From positions 1 through 50,268 of the forward strand of contig JAEWFT010000027.1 in NCBI GenBank assembly GCA_023388715.1: a DNA stretch of 50,268 nt, in the 5' to 3' direction. The position numbers and the translations under genes are program-made. Below are positions 32,790-41,346 of the stretch, piece by piece (the stretch's first letter is position 1; the number at the start of each line of letters is the position of its first letter). The stretch comes from Pseudomonadota bacterium. GTDB lineage: Bacteria > Pseudomonadota > Gammaproteobacteria > Xanthomonadales > Xanthomonadaceae. The notes under the pieces were generated by a model. It was not told where the DNA came from and did no database searches. It worked only from the letters and a program-made list of their open reading frames with translations.

Positions 32790-33836
32790 TCAGCGGATCT
32801 GCAGGCGCTCGCCTTCACCCGCGGCTACAACGGCGCCGATCTGCCAGTGGGCAAGGCCCAGGCGGTCAAGGTCGCTGCCGATCACCCCGGCATCCTCCGG
32901 CGCCACCATCAGCACGTAGCCGATGCCGCAGTTGAAGGTGCGCCACATCTCCTGGCGCGCCACGTTGCCTTCGCGCTGCAGCCAGTCGAACACCGGCGGC
33001 AGCGGCCACGCCGAGGTGTCGATCTCCAGCCCGAACTGCGGCGGCACGACGCGGATGATCTTCTCCACCAGCGCGCCGCCGGTGACGTGGGCCATCGCGT
33101 GGATGTCGTGCCTGACCAGCAGTTCCAGCACCGGCTTGACGTAGATGCGGGTGGGTTCCATCAGCGCGTCGGCCAGGGTGACGCCACCCAGGTCGAGGTC
33201 GAAGGGGTTGCCGGCGCGGGCCAGGATCTTGCGGACCAGCGAGTAGCCATTGGAATGCGGGCCGCTGGAGGCGATCCCGATGAGCACGTCGCCCGCGCGC
33301 ACCTTGCTGGAATCGATGAGCTTCGACTTCTCCACGGCGCCAACGGTGAAGCCGGCCAGGTCGTATTCGCCCGGCGGGTACATGTCGGGCATTTCCGCGG
33401 TCTCGCCGCCGATGAGCGCGCAGCCGGCGATTTCGCAACCCCTGGCGATGCCGGCGACCACGTCCACCGTGGTGGCGACATCGAGCTTGCCGGTGGCGAA
33501 ATAGTCAAGGAAGAACAGCGGTTCGGCGCCCTGCACGAGCACGTCGTTGACGCACATCGCCACCAGGTCCTGGCCGATGGTGCCGTGGCGATCCAGCTGC
33601 TTTGCCAGGATCAGCTTGGTGCCCACGCCGTCGGTTCCCGACACCAGCACCGGTTCCCGGTAGCGGTTGGACAGGTCGAACAGGCCGCCGAACAGGCCCA
33701 CGCCGCCCAGCACCTCCGGGCGCATGGTGCGCCGGACCAGCGGCTTGATGCGCTCCACGACCTCGTTTCCGGCATCGATGTCGACCCCGGCATCGCGATA
33801 GGTCAGGCCGGGGGATGAGGACGTGGGGGCGGTCAC
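32790..33836 (-). CDS. purM: Phosphoribosylformylglycinamidine cyclo-ligase
   Basis: A 348-residue AIR synthetase of the PurM superfamily. YRDAGVDIDAGNE, the ATP-binding SGTDGVGTK, CVNDVLVQGAEPLFFLDYFA (about 105-125) and the HITGG-like AHVTGGALVEKI are present. The start is GTG at 33836. An extended -10 element lies about 40 bases upstream. The unit purM-purN-DUF3108 ends at the bidirectional terminator. Confidence 0.96.
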   Translation of the reverse strand: MTAPTSSSPGLTYRDAGVDIDAGNEVVERIKPLVRRTMRPEVLGGVGLFGGLFDLSNRYREPVLVSGTDGVGTKLILAKQLDRHGTIGQDLVAMCVNDVLVQGAEPLFFLDYFATGKLDVATTVDVVAGIARGCEIAGCALIGGETAEMPDMYPPGEYDLAGFTVGAVEKSKLIDSSKVRAGDVLIGIASSGPHSNGYSLVRKILARAGNPFDLDLGGVTLADALMEPTRIYVKPVLELLVRHDIHAMAHVTGGALVEKIIRVVPPQFGLEIDTSAWPLPPVFDWLQREGNVARQEMWRTFNCGIGYVLMVAPEDAGVIGSDLDRLGLAHWQIGAVVAAGEGERLQIR

Positions 33837-33875
33837 GGCGTGCTCTCGCGGGCGCGGGAAGGCGCGGAATCCGCG

Positions 33876-33881
33876 ATTTTA
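33876..33881 (-). promoter_or_regulatory. Candidate extended -10 promoter of purM-purN
   Basis: TGCTAAAAT on the minus strand combines an extended-10 TG with TAAAAT (five of six bases). The predicted start leaves a leader of about 35 bases. No PurR-like operator was recognised. Confidence 0.4.
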
Positions 33882-33982
33882 GCAGGCGCGTTCACCGGCG
33901 TGACGGGCGCGGCATGGACGCGCCCGCCCGCCTGCGGCACCATTTCAATACGAACGACCGGCAAGCCCGGCAAGGATCTGCG

Positions 33983-35095
33983 ATGCAAGCAAGGCGGCAA
34001 CGCGCGGCACGATGGTGGTGGACGCTGATGGTGGCGGGAGTCATGACGTTGGCCGCGGGCCAGGCCCTGGCGCAGCGCACCGAGGGTGATCGCGCGGTGG
34101 CGCGCGGCGCCTACGCCACCGAAGTGGCGGTACGCAACCAGACCACCGGCGAACGCCAGCGCGCCTACGCCCGGGCGCTTGGCGACGTGCTGGCGAAGGT
34201 GACTGGCGACCGTGGCGCCGCCCAGCGGCCGGGCGTGCGCGACGAGTTGCGCCGGGCCGACAGCTATGTGGACGGCTATGACTACCGCCAGGACGAGGGC
34301 GTTTCTTCCACGGGCGCGCCCAGCTTCCAGACCACCCTCGTGGTCCGCTTCAAGCAGGGCGAGGTCGATGAGCTGGTGCGCATGCTCGGCCTGCCGAATT
34401 GGCCGCAGCCGCGGCCCAAGCCGGTGCTTTGGCTTGCCATCGACGACGGCAGCGGGCCGCGCCTCGTCGGGCTGCCGCAGGCGAACGCGGCGCGCGCCGC
34501 GCTTGACCAGGCGCGCGCGCGCGGGTTCGCCCTTGGGCTCCCCGCCGGCAGCGCTGCCGAGCAGGCGGCCGTCGGTGCGATCTGGCGCGGCGACACCGGC
34601 GCCATCGCTGGCCTTTCCAAGCGCTACAGCCCGCCGATGCAGTTGATCGGCAAGTTGCAGCGCGCGGCCGGTGGCTGGCAGGCGGACTGGGTGTTCGTCG
34701 ACAACGGGCGCACCTTGTCCAAGTGGACCACCCGCCATGCCGACGCGCGGCGGGCCATGGCCGGAGGCGCCGATGGCGCGGCCGATGCGCTGTTCAAGCG
34801 CTACGCCAAGGCCGGCAGCGGCGGCGCGCCGGGGCGGTACCGCGTGCGCGTGATCGGCGTGCGCAGCGCGGACGACTACCTGCGGCTGATCGGTTACCTG
34901 GACGGGGTGTCGATCGTCAAGCGGATCCAGCCGGTGCTCGCGGAGCCGGACGTCCTGGAACTTGAGCTCGAGCTATCGACCGGGATGCCGAACTTCGCGC
35001 GGGTCGTGGAGCGCGCGGGCGTGCTCTCGCGGGTCGGCGGCGAAGACGCCGGCGATGCACCGCAGGGCACCGCCACCTTCCGGCTGGGCGGCTGA
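33983..35095 (+). CDS. DUF2066 exported protein
   Basis: A 370-residue protein with a twin-arginine-free signal peptide (about 1-31, basic start then TLMVAGVMTLAAGQALA). The DUF2066 domain follows: YATEVAVRNQTTGERQRAYARALGDVLAKVTGD spread over 44-76, then VVRFKQGEVDELVRMLGLP and PVLWLAIDD. AAGGA lies seven bases before the ATG. Family members sit beside purM and hda in gammaproteobacteria, as here, with no known function. Confidence 0.9.
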   Translation: MQARRQRAARWWWTLMVAGVMTLAAGQALAQRTEGDRAVARGAYATEVAVRNQTTGERQRAYARALGDVLAKVTGDRGAAQRPGVRDELRRADSYVDGYDYRQDEGVSSTGAPSFQTTLVVRFKQGEVDELVRMLGLPNWPQPRPKPVLWLAIDDGSGPRLVGLPQANAARAALDQARARGFALGLPAGSAAEQAAVGAIWRGDTGAIAGLSKRYSPPMQLIGKLQRAAGGWQADWVFVDNGRTLSKWTTRHADARRAMAGGADGAADALFKRYAKAGSGGAPGRYRVRVIGVRSADDYLRLIGYLDGVSIVKRIQPVLAEPDVLELELELSTGMPNFARVVERAGVLSRVGGEDAGDAPQGTATFRLGG

Positions 35096-35096
35096 A

Positions 35097-36263
35097 ATGA
35101 CGCGCCAGCGCGACCTGGCCACCATCGCGCTGTTCTACAAGCGCCTGCAGTGGGCGGCCGTCGGCCTGTTCGCGCTGTGGGTGGTATACCTGCTGTCGCC
35201 GATCCTCAGTCCGTTCGTGCTGGCGGCGCTGCTGGGCTGGCTGGGCGACCCGATGGTGGATCGGCTGGAGGCGCGCGGCATGCGGCGCAACAACGCCGTG
35301 ATCCTGGTGTTCGCGGTGGCGAGCCTGGTGGTCCTGCTGGCGCTGCTGCTGCTGGTGCCGCTTCTGGAACAGCAGCTCGTGACCCTGGTGACCTCGCTGC
35401 CGGGCTACCGCGACTGGTTCGTCGGTACCGCCTTGCCGTGGCTGGAGGACACCACCGGCATGCAGATCCTGTCGTGGCTGGATCCGGCGCGGCTTTTCGA
35501 GCTGATCCAGGAGCACTGGCAAGCCGCCGGCGGGATCGCGGCCACCGTGCTCAGCTACCTGTCGCGGTCCGGCTTCGTGTTGCTGGCGATGCTCGCCAAC
35601 ATCGTGCTGGTGCCCGTGCTGAGCTTCTTCTTCCTGCGCGACTGGGACCTGCTGGTGTCGCGGGTCGGCGCGCTGGTGCCGCGCGACCGCTACGAGACCG
35701 TGCACCGGCTGGCGGTGGAATCCGACGCGGTGCTCGGCGGCTTCCTGCGCGGCCAGCTGCTGGTGATGCTGATCCTTGGCGTGCTGTATGCCCTGGGCTT
35801 GTGGGTGGTCGGACTCAACCTCGGCATCCTGATCGGGGTGATCGGGGGCTTGCTCACCTTCGTGCCCTACCTCGGGCCGGCGGCGATCGTGGTGCTGGGC
35901 GGACTGGCGGCGCTGGTCCAGTTCGGCGACTGGCAGCACCTCGCCGGCGTCGCGGTGGTGTTCGCGGTCGGCCAGGTCATCGAAAGCTACTGGCTGACGC
36001 CGAAGCTGGTGGGAGACCGCATCGGCCTGCACCCGATGGCGGTGATCTTCGCGGTGATGGCGGGCGGCACCCTGTTCGGCTTCCTCGGCATGCTGCTGGC
36101 GTTGCCGGTGGCCGCGGTGGTGAACGTGCTGCTGCGGTACGCGCAGGATCGCTATCGCGAGAGCCGGCTGTACGTGGGCGAGGCGCCGCCGCCGCAGATC
36201 ATCGTGGCAACCGCGCCGCACCCACATCATGAAAGCGGGCACGATGGCGCGCACGGCGGCTGA
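35097..36263 (+). CDS. AI-2E/PerM-family membrane protein
   Basis: A 388-residue polytopic inner-membrane protein with about eight predicted helices in the AI-2E transporter (PerM/YdiK/TqsA) pattern. Two N-terminal helices are followed by an amphipathic region (about 75-155), then helices around 155-180 and 215-350, including LTFVPYLGPAAIVVLGG and the conserved IESYWLTPKLVGDRIGLHP. Substrates vary in this family, so no transport role is assigned. The C-terminal tail is His-rich (PHPHHESGHDGAH). It starts two bases after the DUF2066 stop. Confidence 0.92.
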   Translation: MTRQRDLATIALFYKRLQWAAVGLFALWVVYLLSPILSPFVLAALLGWLGDPMVDRLEARGMRRNNAVILVFAVASLVVLLALLLLVPLLEQQLVTLVTSLPGYRDWFVGTALPWLEDTTGMQILSWLDPARLFELIQEHWQAAGGIAATVLSYLSRSGFVLLAMLANIVLVPVLSFFFLRDWDLLVSRVGALVPRDRYETVHRLAVESDAVLGGFLRGQLLVMLILGVLYALGLWVVGLNLGILIGVIGGLLTFVPYLGPAAIVVLGGLAALVQFGDWQHLAGVAVVFAVGQVIESYWLTPKLVGDRIGLHPMAVIFAVMAGGTLFGFLGMLLALPVAAVVNVLLRYAQDRYRESRLYVGEAPPPQIIVATAPHPHHESGHDGAHGG

Positions 36264-36264
36264 G

Positions 36265-36972
36265 ATGGAAGCGGGCAGTCGCATCGTCCCGCAATTGCCG
36301 CTGGCCCTTGCGTCGCCGCCGGACCAGCGGCTGCGGTCCTACCTGCAGGCACCGGCGGGGCTGCTCGAGCAGCTGCGCACCTTGGCCGAAGGCGTGTCCG
36401 ATCCCCTTTACCTGCATGGCGCGCGCGCGACCGGCAAGACCCACCTGCTGGTCGCGGCGTGCGCGCACGCGGAGCAGGCGGGGCGGCATCCGGCCTACCT
36501 GTCGCTGCGGGGACTGTCCGGACGGGTGGCACAGGCGGTCGAGGGCCTCGAGGCCGCCGACCTGCTGGCGCTCGACGACCTCGATGCGGTGGTGGACAAC
36601 CGCGCCGACGCGCTCGCACTGTTCGAGCTGCACAACCGCATGCGCGATGCCGGCCGCGGCTTGCTGTACGCCGCTTCGGCGCCACCGGATGGCTTGCCGG
36701 TGGCGCTGGCGGACCTGCGCTCGCGGCTGGCGCAGTGCATGCGCTGGGCCTTGCCGGTGCTCGACGATGCGGGACGCGCGCAGCTGCTGCGCGCGCGCGC
36801 CGCCGCGCGCGGCCTGGACTTCGACGAGGCCGCGCTGGACTGGATGCTGCGCCGTTGCAGTCGCGACCTCGGCAGCCTCACCACCCTGTTCGAGCAGCTG
36901 GACCGCGCTTCGCTGGCGGCGCAGCGACGGCTGACCGTGCCCTTCCTGCGTCAGGTGCTGTCCGCGGGCTGA
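36265..36972 (+). CDS. hda: DnaA inactivation protein Hda
   Basis: A 235-residue AAA+ protein related to DnaA that promotes DnaA-ATP hydrolysis after replication initiation. QLPLAL near the N-terminus is the clamp-binding motif. Walker A is HGARATGKTH (unusual Arg-Ala in place of Gly-x), Walker B LLALDDLDAV, and sensor regions follow. The ATG at 36265, one base after the perM stop, is preferred; in-frame ATGs at 36229 and 36244 lie inside that gene. Its 3' end overlaps the convergent murU by 22 bases. Confidence 0.92.
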   Translation: MEAGSRIVPQLPLALASPPDQRLRSYLQAPAGLLEQLRTLAEGVSDPLYLHGARATGKTHLLVAACAHAEQAGRHPAYLSLRGLSGRVAQAVEGLEAADLLALDDLDAVVDNRADALALFELHNRMRDAGRGLLYAASAPPDGLPVALADLRSRLAQCMRWALPVLDDAGRAQLLRARAAARGLDFDEAALDWMLRRCSRDLGSLTTLFEQLDRASLAAQRRLTVPFLRQVLSAG

Positions 36973-37664
36973 CCCAATTCGGCGTCCAGGCCGGCAAGCC
37001 GTTCCGGCGTTCCGACGTCGGTCCAGCGACCGCGGTGGTGCTCGCCGGTGATGGCATCCCGGGCCATCCATGCGCGCAGTAGCGGCGCCAGCGGGAACTT
37101 CGGCCGGCCGTCGACCGTCTGCGGCCCGCCGATGATCGCCTGCCAGCCCTCGAACAGCGCGGGCCGGTACACGCCGATGCCCGAATAGGTCAGCAGGGGC
37201 TGGCCGTCCACGCGCACGCACCCGCCAGCGTCCAGCGCGAAATCGCCGTGGCGGGCGTGCTCCGGACGGTCCACCATCACCAGGTGCGCCAGTCCCTCCG
37301 GACGGACCGGCAGGCGGGCGAAGTCGTAATCGGTCCAGACATCGCCGTTGACCAGCAGGAAGGGCGCATCGCCCAGCAGCGGCAAGGCGTTCCACATGCC
37401 GCCACCGGTTTCCAGCGGGACCGCGCCCTCGTTCGAATAGGCGATCCGAAGGCCCCAGCGGCTGCCGTCGCCCAGCATCTCGGGGAACTGGTCGGCCAGC
37501 CACGAGACGTTGACGACGACCTCGCCGACGCCGCGCGCCGCGAGCTTCTCCAGGTGCCATTCGATCAGGCGCTTGCCGCCCACCTGCAACAACGGCTTGG
37601 GCGTGGTGTTTGTCAGCGGGCGCATGCGTTCGCCGAGTCCGGCGGCGAAGATCAGCGCCTTCAT
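36951..37664 (-). CDS. murU: N-acetylmuramate 1-phosphate uridylyltransferase
   Basis: A 237-residue sugar nucleotidyltransferase with the signature FAAGLGERMRPLT, followed by PKPLLQVGGKRLIEWHLEKL, LETGGGM and VNGDVWTDYD. Together with AmgK, encoded by the overlapping upstream gene, it makes UDP-MurNAc from recycled MurNAc, bypassing MurA. That pathway was defined in Pseudomonas putida. The ATG overlaps the amgK stop (ATGA). Confidence 0.93.
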   Translation of the reverse strand: MKALIFAAGLGERMRPLTNTTPKPLLQVGGKRLIEWHLEKLAARGVGEVVVNVSWLADQFPEMLGDGSRWGLRIAYSNEGAVPLETGGGMWNALPLLGDAPFLLVNGDVWTDYDFARLPVRPEGLAHLVMVDRPEHARHGDFALDAGGCVRVDGQPLLTYSGIGVYRPALFEGWQAIIGGPQTVDGRPKFPLAPLLRAWMARDAITGEHHRGRWTDVGTPERLAGLDAELGQPADST

Positions 37665-38659
37665 GCGGCGGCCAGCGCCGGCTTGACCCGCGCTTCGATG
37701 AAGCGCTGCAGCCCCTGGAGTTCGGGATAGCGCGGCAACACGGCGTCGAGGTAGCCGAAGAAGCGCGGCACGTCGGCGAGGTACTTCGGCTTGTGGTCGC
37801 GATGGCAGAGCCGCGCGAAGATGCCGATCACCTTGAGGTGGCGCTGCACGCCGATCAGGTCGACGTCGCGGCGCAAGCTGGCCAGCGCCGGAACCGGCAA
37901 CCCGGCACCTCCGGCGCGCGCGTGGTAAGCCGCCACCCAACCGTCGATGCGGTCCTGCGGCCAGCTCAGGAAGGCGTCCTTGAACAGGCTGAGCACGTCG
38001 TAGGCCATCGGGCCAGCCACTGCGTCCTGGAAATCGAGCACCGCCGGGCCGTCGTCCACCGGCATCAGGTTGCGCGGCATGAAGTCGCGGTGCACCAGCA
38101 CCTGCGGCTGCGCGAGCGCGGCGTCGGTGAGTACGCGATGGCTCGCGTCCAGTGTCTCGAGTTCGCCGCAGGCCAGCGACAGGCCGAGGTGGCGGGTGCA
38201 GAACCACTCGTCGAACAACCGCAGCTCGCGCAGCAGCATGTCCTCGTCGTAGCGGGGCAGGTCGGCCGGGGGCGCGATCGCCTGCAGCTTCAGCAGCTGG
38301 CCAATGGCGGCATCGAACAGCGCATCGGCATTGCCGGCGTCGATGACCTGCAGGTAGGTCTGCGTCCCCAGGTCCTCCAGCAGCAGGAAGCCGGCCTCGG
38401 CGTCGGGGGCCAGCACACGCGGCACGCGCACGCCGCCGGCGTCCAGCACGTCATGCATGCGCAGCCAGGGCCGCACGTCCTCGAGCTCCGGCGGCGAGTC
38501 CATCACGATGCGGGTGCCACCCGCCACCGCCACCCGCCAGTAGCTGCGGAAGCCGGCATCCATCGAGGCGCGCTGGGGAAGCGCCCCGGGGTCGCCAAGG
38601 ATGGCGCGGGTCCAATCGGTGCGCGCCTGCGCGCGCGCGTCGTGCTCGGAGGAGTTCAT
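37661..38659 (-). CDS. amgK: Anomeric N-acetylmuramate/N-acetylglucosamine kinase
   Basis: A 332-residue aminoglycoside-phosphotransferase-fold kinase. The catalytic loop is VLVHRDFMPRNLM, with the metal-binding Asp in VLDFQDAV. The N-terminal lobe has DAGFRSYWRV and the C-terminus KPKYLADVPRFFGYLD. It phosphorylates the anomeric position of MurNAc to supply MurU. The ATG at 38659 is used; upstream in-frame codons are TTG and Pro. It is divergent from xanB with a 42-base gap. Confidence 0.93.
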   Translation of the reverse strand: MNSSEHDARAQARTDWTRAILGDPGALPQRASMDAGFRSYWRVAVAGGTRIVMDSPPELEDVRPWLRMHDVLDAGGVRVPRVLAPDAEAGFLLLEDLGTQTYLQVIDAGNADALFDAAIGQLLKLQAIAPPADLPRYDEDMLLRELRLFDEWFCTRHLGLSLACGELETLDASHRVLTDAALAQPQVLVHRDFMPRNLMPVDDGPAVLDFQDAVAGPMAYDVLSLFKDAFLSWPQDRIDGWVAAYHARAGGAGLPVPALASLRRDVDLIGVQRHLKVIGIFARLCHRDHKPKYLADVPRFFGYLDAVLPRYPELQGLQRFIEARVKPALAAA

Positions 38660-38701
38660 GGGCAAAGGGTAAACTGCCGGGTCGATTCCAGCGAGGCGGG
38701 C

Positions 38702-40120
38702 ATGGCGCCGAATTCGAAGACAATGCTGCAGCCGGTGCTGCTGTCGGGGGGATCAGGGACGCGCCTGTGGCCGCTCTCGCGCGAGGCGCATCCCAAGCAG
38801 TTCCTGCCGCTGGGCGGCGAGGAGACCATGTTGCAGGCGACCTGGCGACGGGTGGCGCGCATTTCCGATGCCGCCCCGATCGTGGTCGCGGGCGAGGAGC
38901 ACCGCTTCCTCGTGGCCGAGCAGCTGCGCCAGATCGGCGCGCCGATGCCGGCGATCGTGCTGGAACCGGTGGGACGCAACACCGCCCCGGCGATCGCGGC
39001 GGCGGCGCTGCAGGCGATGGCCGGGGGCGAGGATCCGCTGCTGCTGGTGCTGCCCTCGGACCACGTGGTGCGCGATGCCGCGGCGTTCCGCGACGCGGTG
39101 CGCGCGGCGGTGCCGGCGGCGGAAGCGGGCGCGCTGGTGACCTTCGGCATCGTGCCGCACGCGCCTGAAACCGGGTTCGGCTACATCCAGGCCGAACCGG
39201 GCGACGGTGTCCGTGCGGTGTCGCGCTTCGTTGAAAAGCCCGATGCCGCGACCGCGCAGGCCTACCTCGACGCCGGCGGCTACTACTGGAACAGCGGGAT
39301 GTTCCTGCTGCGGGCCTCGCGCTACCTGGAGGAGCTGCAGCGGTTCCGGCCGGCCATCGTCGAAGCGGTGCGCGGCGCATTCGAGGCGGCGGCGCGCGAC
39401 GGCGACTTCATCCGGCTGCAGGCGCAGGCGTTCGCCGCCGGGCCGTCGGATTCCATCGACTACGCGGTGATGGAGCACACCGACGCGGCGATGGTGCTGC
39501 CGGTGGACATCGGCTGGAACGACGTCGGCTCGTGGTCGGCGCTGTGGGAGGTCAGCGAGCAGGACGCCGACGGCAATGCCTGCCAGGGCGACGTGATCGC
39601 CATCGACAGCCGCAACAGCTACGCCTTTGCGCGGCGGCTAGTCGCGCTGGTCGGGGTGGACGACCTGGTGGTGGTGGAGACCGACGATGCCGTGCTGGTC
39701 GCGCGCAAGGACCGGGTGCAGCAGGTCAAGGACGTGGTGGCGCGCCTGAAGGCGGAACAGCGCAGCCAGGCCGCGCTGCACCGCGAAGTGCAGCGGCCCT
39801 GGGGCAGCTACGATTCGGTGGACGTCGGCGACGGTTTCCAGGTCAAGCGGATTAGGGTCAAGCCTGGCGCGCGTCTGTCGCTGCAGGCGCACGCGCGGCG
39901 CGCCGAGCACTGGATCGTGGTGCGCGGCACCGCGCGGGTGACGCGTGAAAACGACGTGTTCGAGCTGTTCGCCAACCAGAGTACATACATCCCGATCGGC
40001 GCGAAGCACCGCCTCGAGAATCCGGGCGGCGAGATGCTGGAGCTGATCGAGGTGCAGTCGGGCGACTACCTCGGTGAGGACGACATCGTCCGCTACGAGG
40101 ATCAGTACGGGCGTTCGTAG
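38702..40120 (+). CDS. xanB: Mannose-1-phosphate guanylyltransferase/mannose-6-phosphate isomerase
   Basis: A 472-residue bifunctional type II enzyme. The N-terminal NTP-transferase domain has GGSGTRLWPLSREAHPKQF, EPVGRNTAP, the FVEKP motif and DIGWNDVGSW. The C-terminal cupin (about 350-465) carries the metal-site residues Gln, His and Glu in LSLQAHARRAEHW, so isomerase activity is plausible. Product GDP-mannose feeds O-antigen, exopolysaccharide or GDP-fucose/rhamnose. No sugar cluster is adjacent. XanB, ManC and AlgA are names for the same family. Confidence 0.94.
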   Translation: MAPNSKTMLQPVLLSGGSGTRLWPLSREAHPKQFLPLGGEETMLQATWRRVARISDAAPIVVAGEEHRFLVAEQLRQIGAPMPAIVLEPVGRNTAPAIAAAALQAMAGGEDPLLLVLPSDHVVRDAAAFRDAVRAAVPAAEAGALVTFGIVPHAPETGFGYIQAEPGDGVRAVSRFVEKPDAATAQAYLDAGGYYWNSGMFLLRASRYLEELQRFRPAIVEAVRGAFEAAARDGDFIRLQAQAFAAGPSDSIDYAVMEHTDAAMVLPVDIGWNDVGSWSALWEVSEQDADGNACQGDVIAIDSRNSYAFARRLVALVGVDDLVVVETDDAVLVARKDRVQQVKDVVARLKAEQRSQAALHREVQRPWGSYDSVDVGDGFQVKRIRVKPGARLSLQAHARRAEHWIVVRGTARVTRENDVFELFANQSTYIPIGAKHRLENPGGEMLELIEVQSGDYLGEDDIVRYEDQYGRS

Positions 40121-40144
40121 GCGAGCTCGCCGGACAGGCGTCCC

Positions 40145-40205
40145 GTAGGGGCGGCTTCAGCCGCGACCTCCAAGCGATCTCGTCGGGGCTGAAGCCCCTC
40201 CTGCA
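40145..40205. repeat. REP doublet (inverted pair of GTAG-type palindromic repeats)
   Basis: Two copies face each other. The first reads GTAGGGGCGGCTTCAGCC on the plus strand (40145-40162, stem continuing to 40167). The second, on the minus strand from 40205, reads GCAGGAGGGGCTTCAGCC after one T and continues to 40182. Each has a TC-loop hairpin (GCGGCT/AGCCGC and GGGGCT/AGCCCC). Arms and GTAG-like heads resemble REPs mobilised by RAYT transposases in Stenotrophomonas and Pseudomonas. It fills the convergent gap between xanB and cysK and may also end transcripts. Confidence 0.8.
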
Positions 40206-40221
40206 AGTCCAGGTCAGCGCC

Positions 40222-41184
40222 TCACGGCAACAGCGACGCCAGCCAGTCGTCATCGCTGCCCTCGTTCACGTCGGCGAACAGCGGCGTGGAGAAATAGCGC
40301 TCGCCGGTGTCCGGCAGCATCGCCAGCAGCACCGAGCCTTCCGGTGCCTCCCGCGCGACCTCCAGCGCGGTTGCCACCGTGGCGCCGGCGGAGATGCCGA
40401 CGAAGATGCCTTCCTCCGCCGCGAGCCGGCGCGAGGCGGCGATGGCGTCGTCGTCGGTCACCGTCAGCAGCTGGTCGTAGACCTCGCGGTTGAGCACCTC
40501 CGGCACGAAGTCCGGAGTCCAGCCCTGGATCTTGTGCGGCTTCCATTCGGCGCCGCCCAGCAGCGAGGCGCCGGCGGGCTCGCTGGCGATGATCTTCGTC
40601 TCGGGTCGCGCCACCTTCAGCACTTCGCCCACACCGGTCATGGTGCCGCCGGTGCCCCACCCGGTGACGAAGTAGTCGAGCCGCCTGCCGGCGAAGTCGC
40701 GCAGGATTTCCGGCGCCGTGGTCTGCCGGTGGTACGCGGGATTGGCCGGGTTGGCGAACTGGCTGGCCAGGAACCAGCCGTGTTCGTCCGCCAGCTCCTT
40801 CGCCCTGCGCACCATGCCGCTGCCGCGCTCGGCGGCGGGGGTGAGCACCACCTTGGCGCCGTACGCGCGCATCAGCTTGCGGCGCTCCACCGAAAACGTC
40901 TCGGTCATCGTGGCCACAAACTTGTAGCCGCGCGCCGCGGCCACCATCGCCAGCGCCACGCCGGTATTGCCGGAGGTGGCTTCGACGATGGTGTCGCCGG
41001 GCTTGAGCAGGCCGCGGCGCTCGGCATCGAGGACGATGGCCAGCGCCAGGCGGTCCTTGACCGATCCACCGGGATTGAACGCCTCCACCTTGACGTACAG
41101 CGAAACGTGCTGCGGCGCGATGCGCTGCAGCTTGACTACCGGGGTGTCGCCGATGGTGTCGAGGATGCTGTCATGCAGGGCCAT
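40222..41184 (-). CDS. cysK: O-acetylserine sulfhydrylase (cysteine synthase A type)
   Basis: A 320-residue PLP enzyme making cysteine from O-acetylserine and sulfide. The PLP lysine lies in NPGGSVKDR, the substrate loop is TSGNTGVAL, and the phosphate loop is GWGTGGTMTG. HKIQGWTPDFVP and FSVERRKLM are closer to CysK than CysM. CGGAG precedes the ATG at 41184; the longer frame upstream is Arg-rich with no similarity. Confidence 0.94.
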   Translation of the reverse strand: MALHDSILDTIGDTPVVKLQRIAPQHVSLYVKVEAFNPGGSVKDRLALAIVLDAERRGLLKPGDTIVEATSGNTGVALAMVAAARGYKFVATMTETFSVERRKLMRAYGAKVVLTPAAERGSGMVRRAKELADEHGWFLASQFANPANPAYHRQTTAPEILRDFAGRRLDYFVTGWGTGGTMTGVGEVLKVARPETKIIASEPAGASLLGGAEWKPHKIQGWTPDFVPEVLNREVYDQLLTVTDDDAIAASRRLAAEEGIFVGISAGATVATALEVAREAPEGSVLLAMLPDTGERYFSTPLFADVNEGSDDDWLASLLP

Positions 41185-41258
41185 GTGAACTCCGTTGCGT
41201 AGGGCGTCGCGGGTGCGCGCGCGGCTGGCGCAGCTTGCAGCGGCAGTCGTTAAAGCGA

Positions 41259-41282
41259 CGCGACTCCGGCGAAGGAGTCGCG
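41259..41282. repeat. Hairpin, possibly REP-like
   Basis: CGCGACTCC and GGAGTCGCG pair around a GGCGAA loop. The right arm also contains the palindrome AGTCGCGACT. It stands next to a second hairpin in the 162-base gap between GlsB and cysK. I cannot tell whether it recurs elsewhere in the genome. Confidence 0.4.
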
Positions 41283-41302
41283 ACTTCCGCGGGCACAACG
41301 CA

Positions 41303-41327
41303 AGACGCCCCGCGATGCGGGGCGTCT
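41303..41327. terminator. Hairpin terminator downstream of the GlsB gene
   Basis: AGACGCCCCGC and GCGGGGCGTCT form an 11-base-pair stem with a 3-base loop. It lies 19 bases after the GlsB stop on the minus strand, where the following bases are modestly T-rich. It separates GlsB from cysK. Confidence 0.7.
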
Positions 41328-41346
41328 CTCGGGGCGAACCGGCAGT

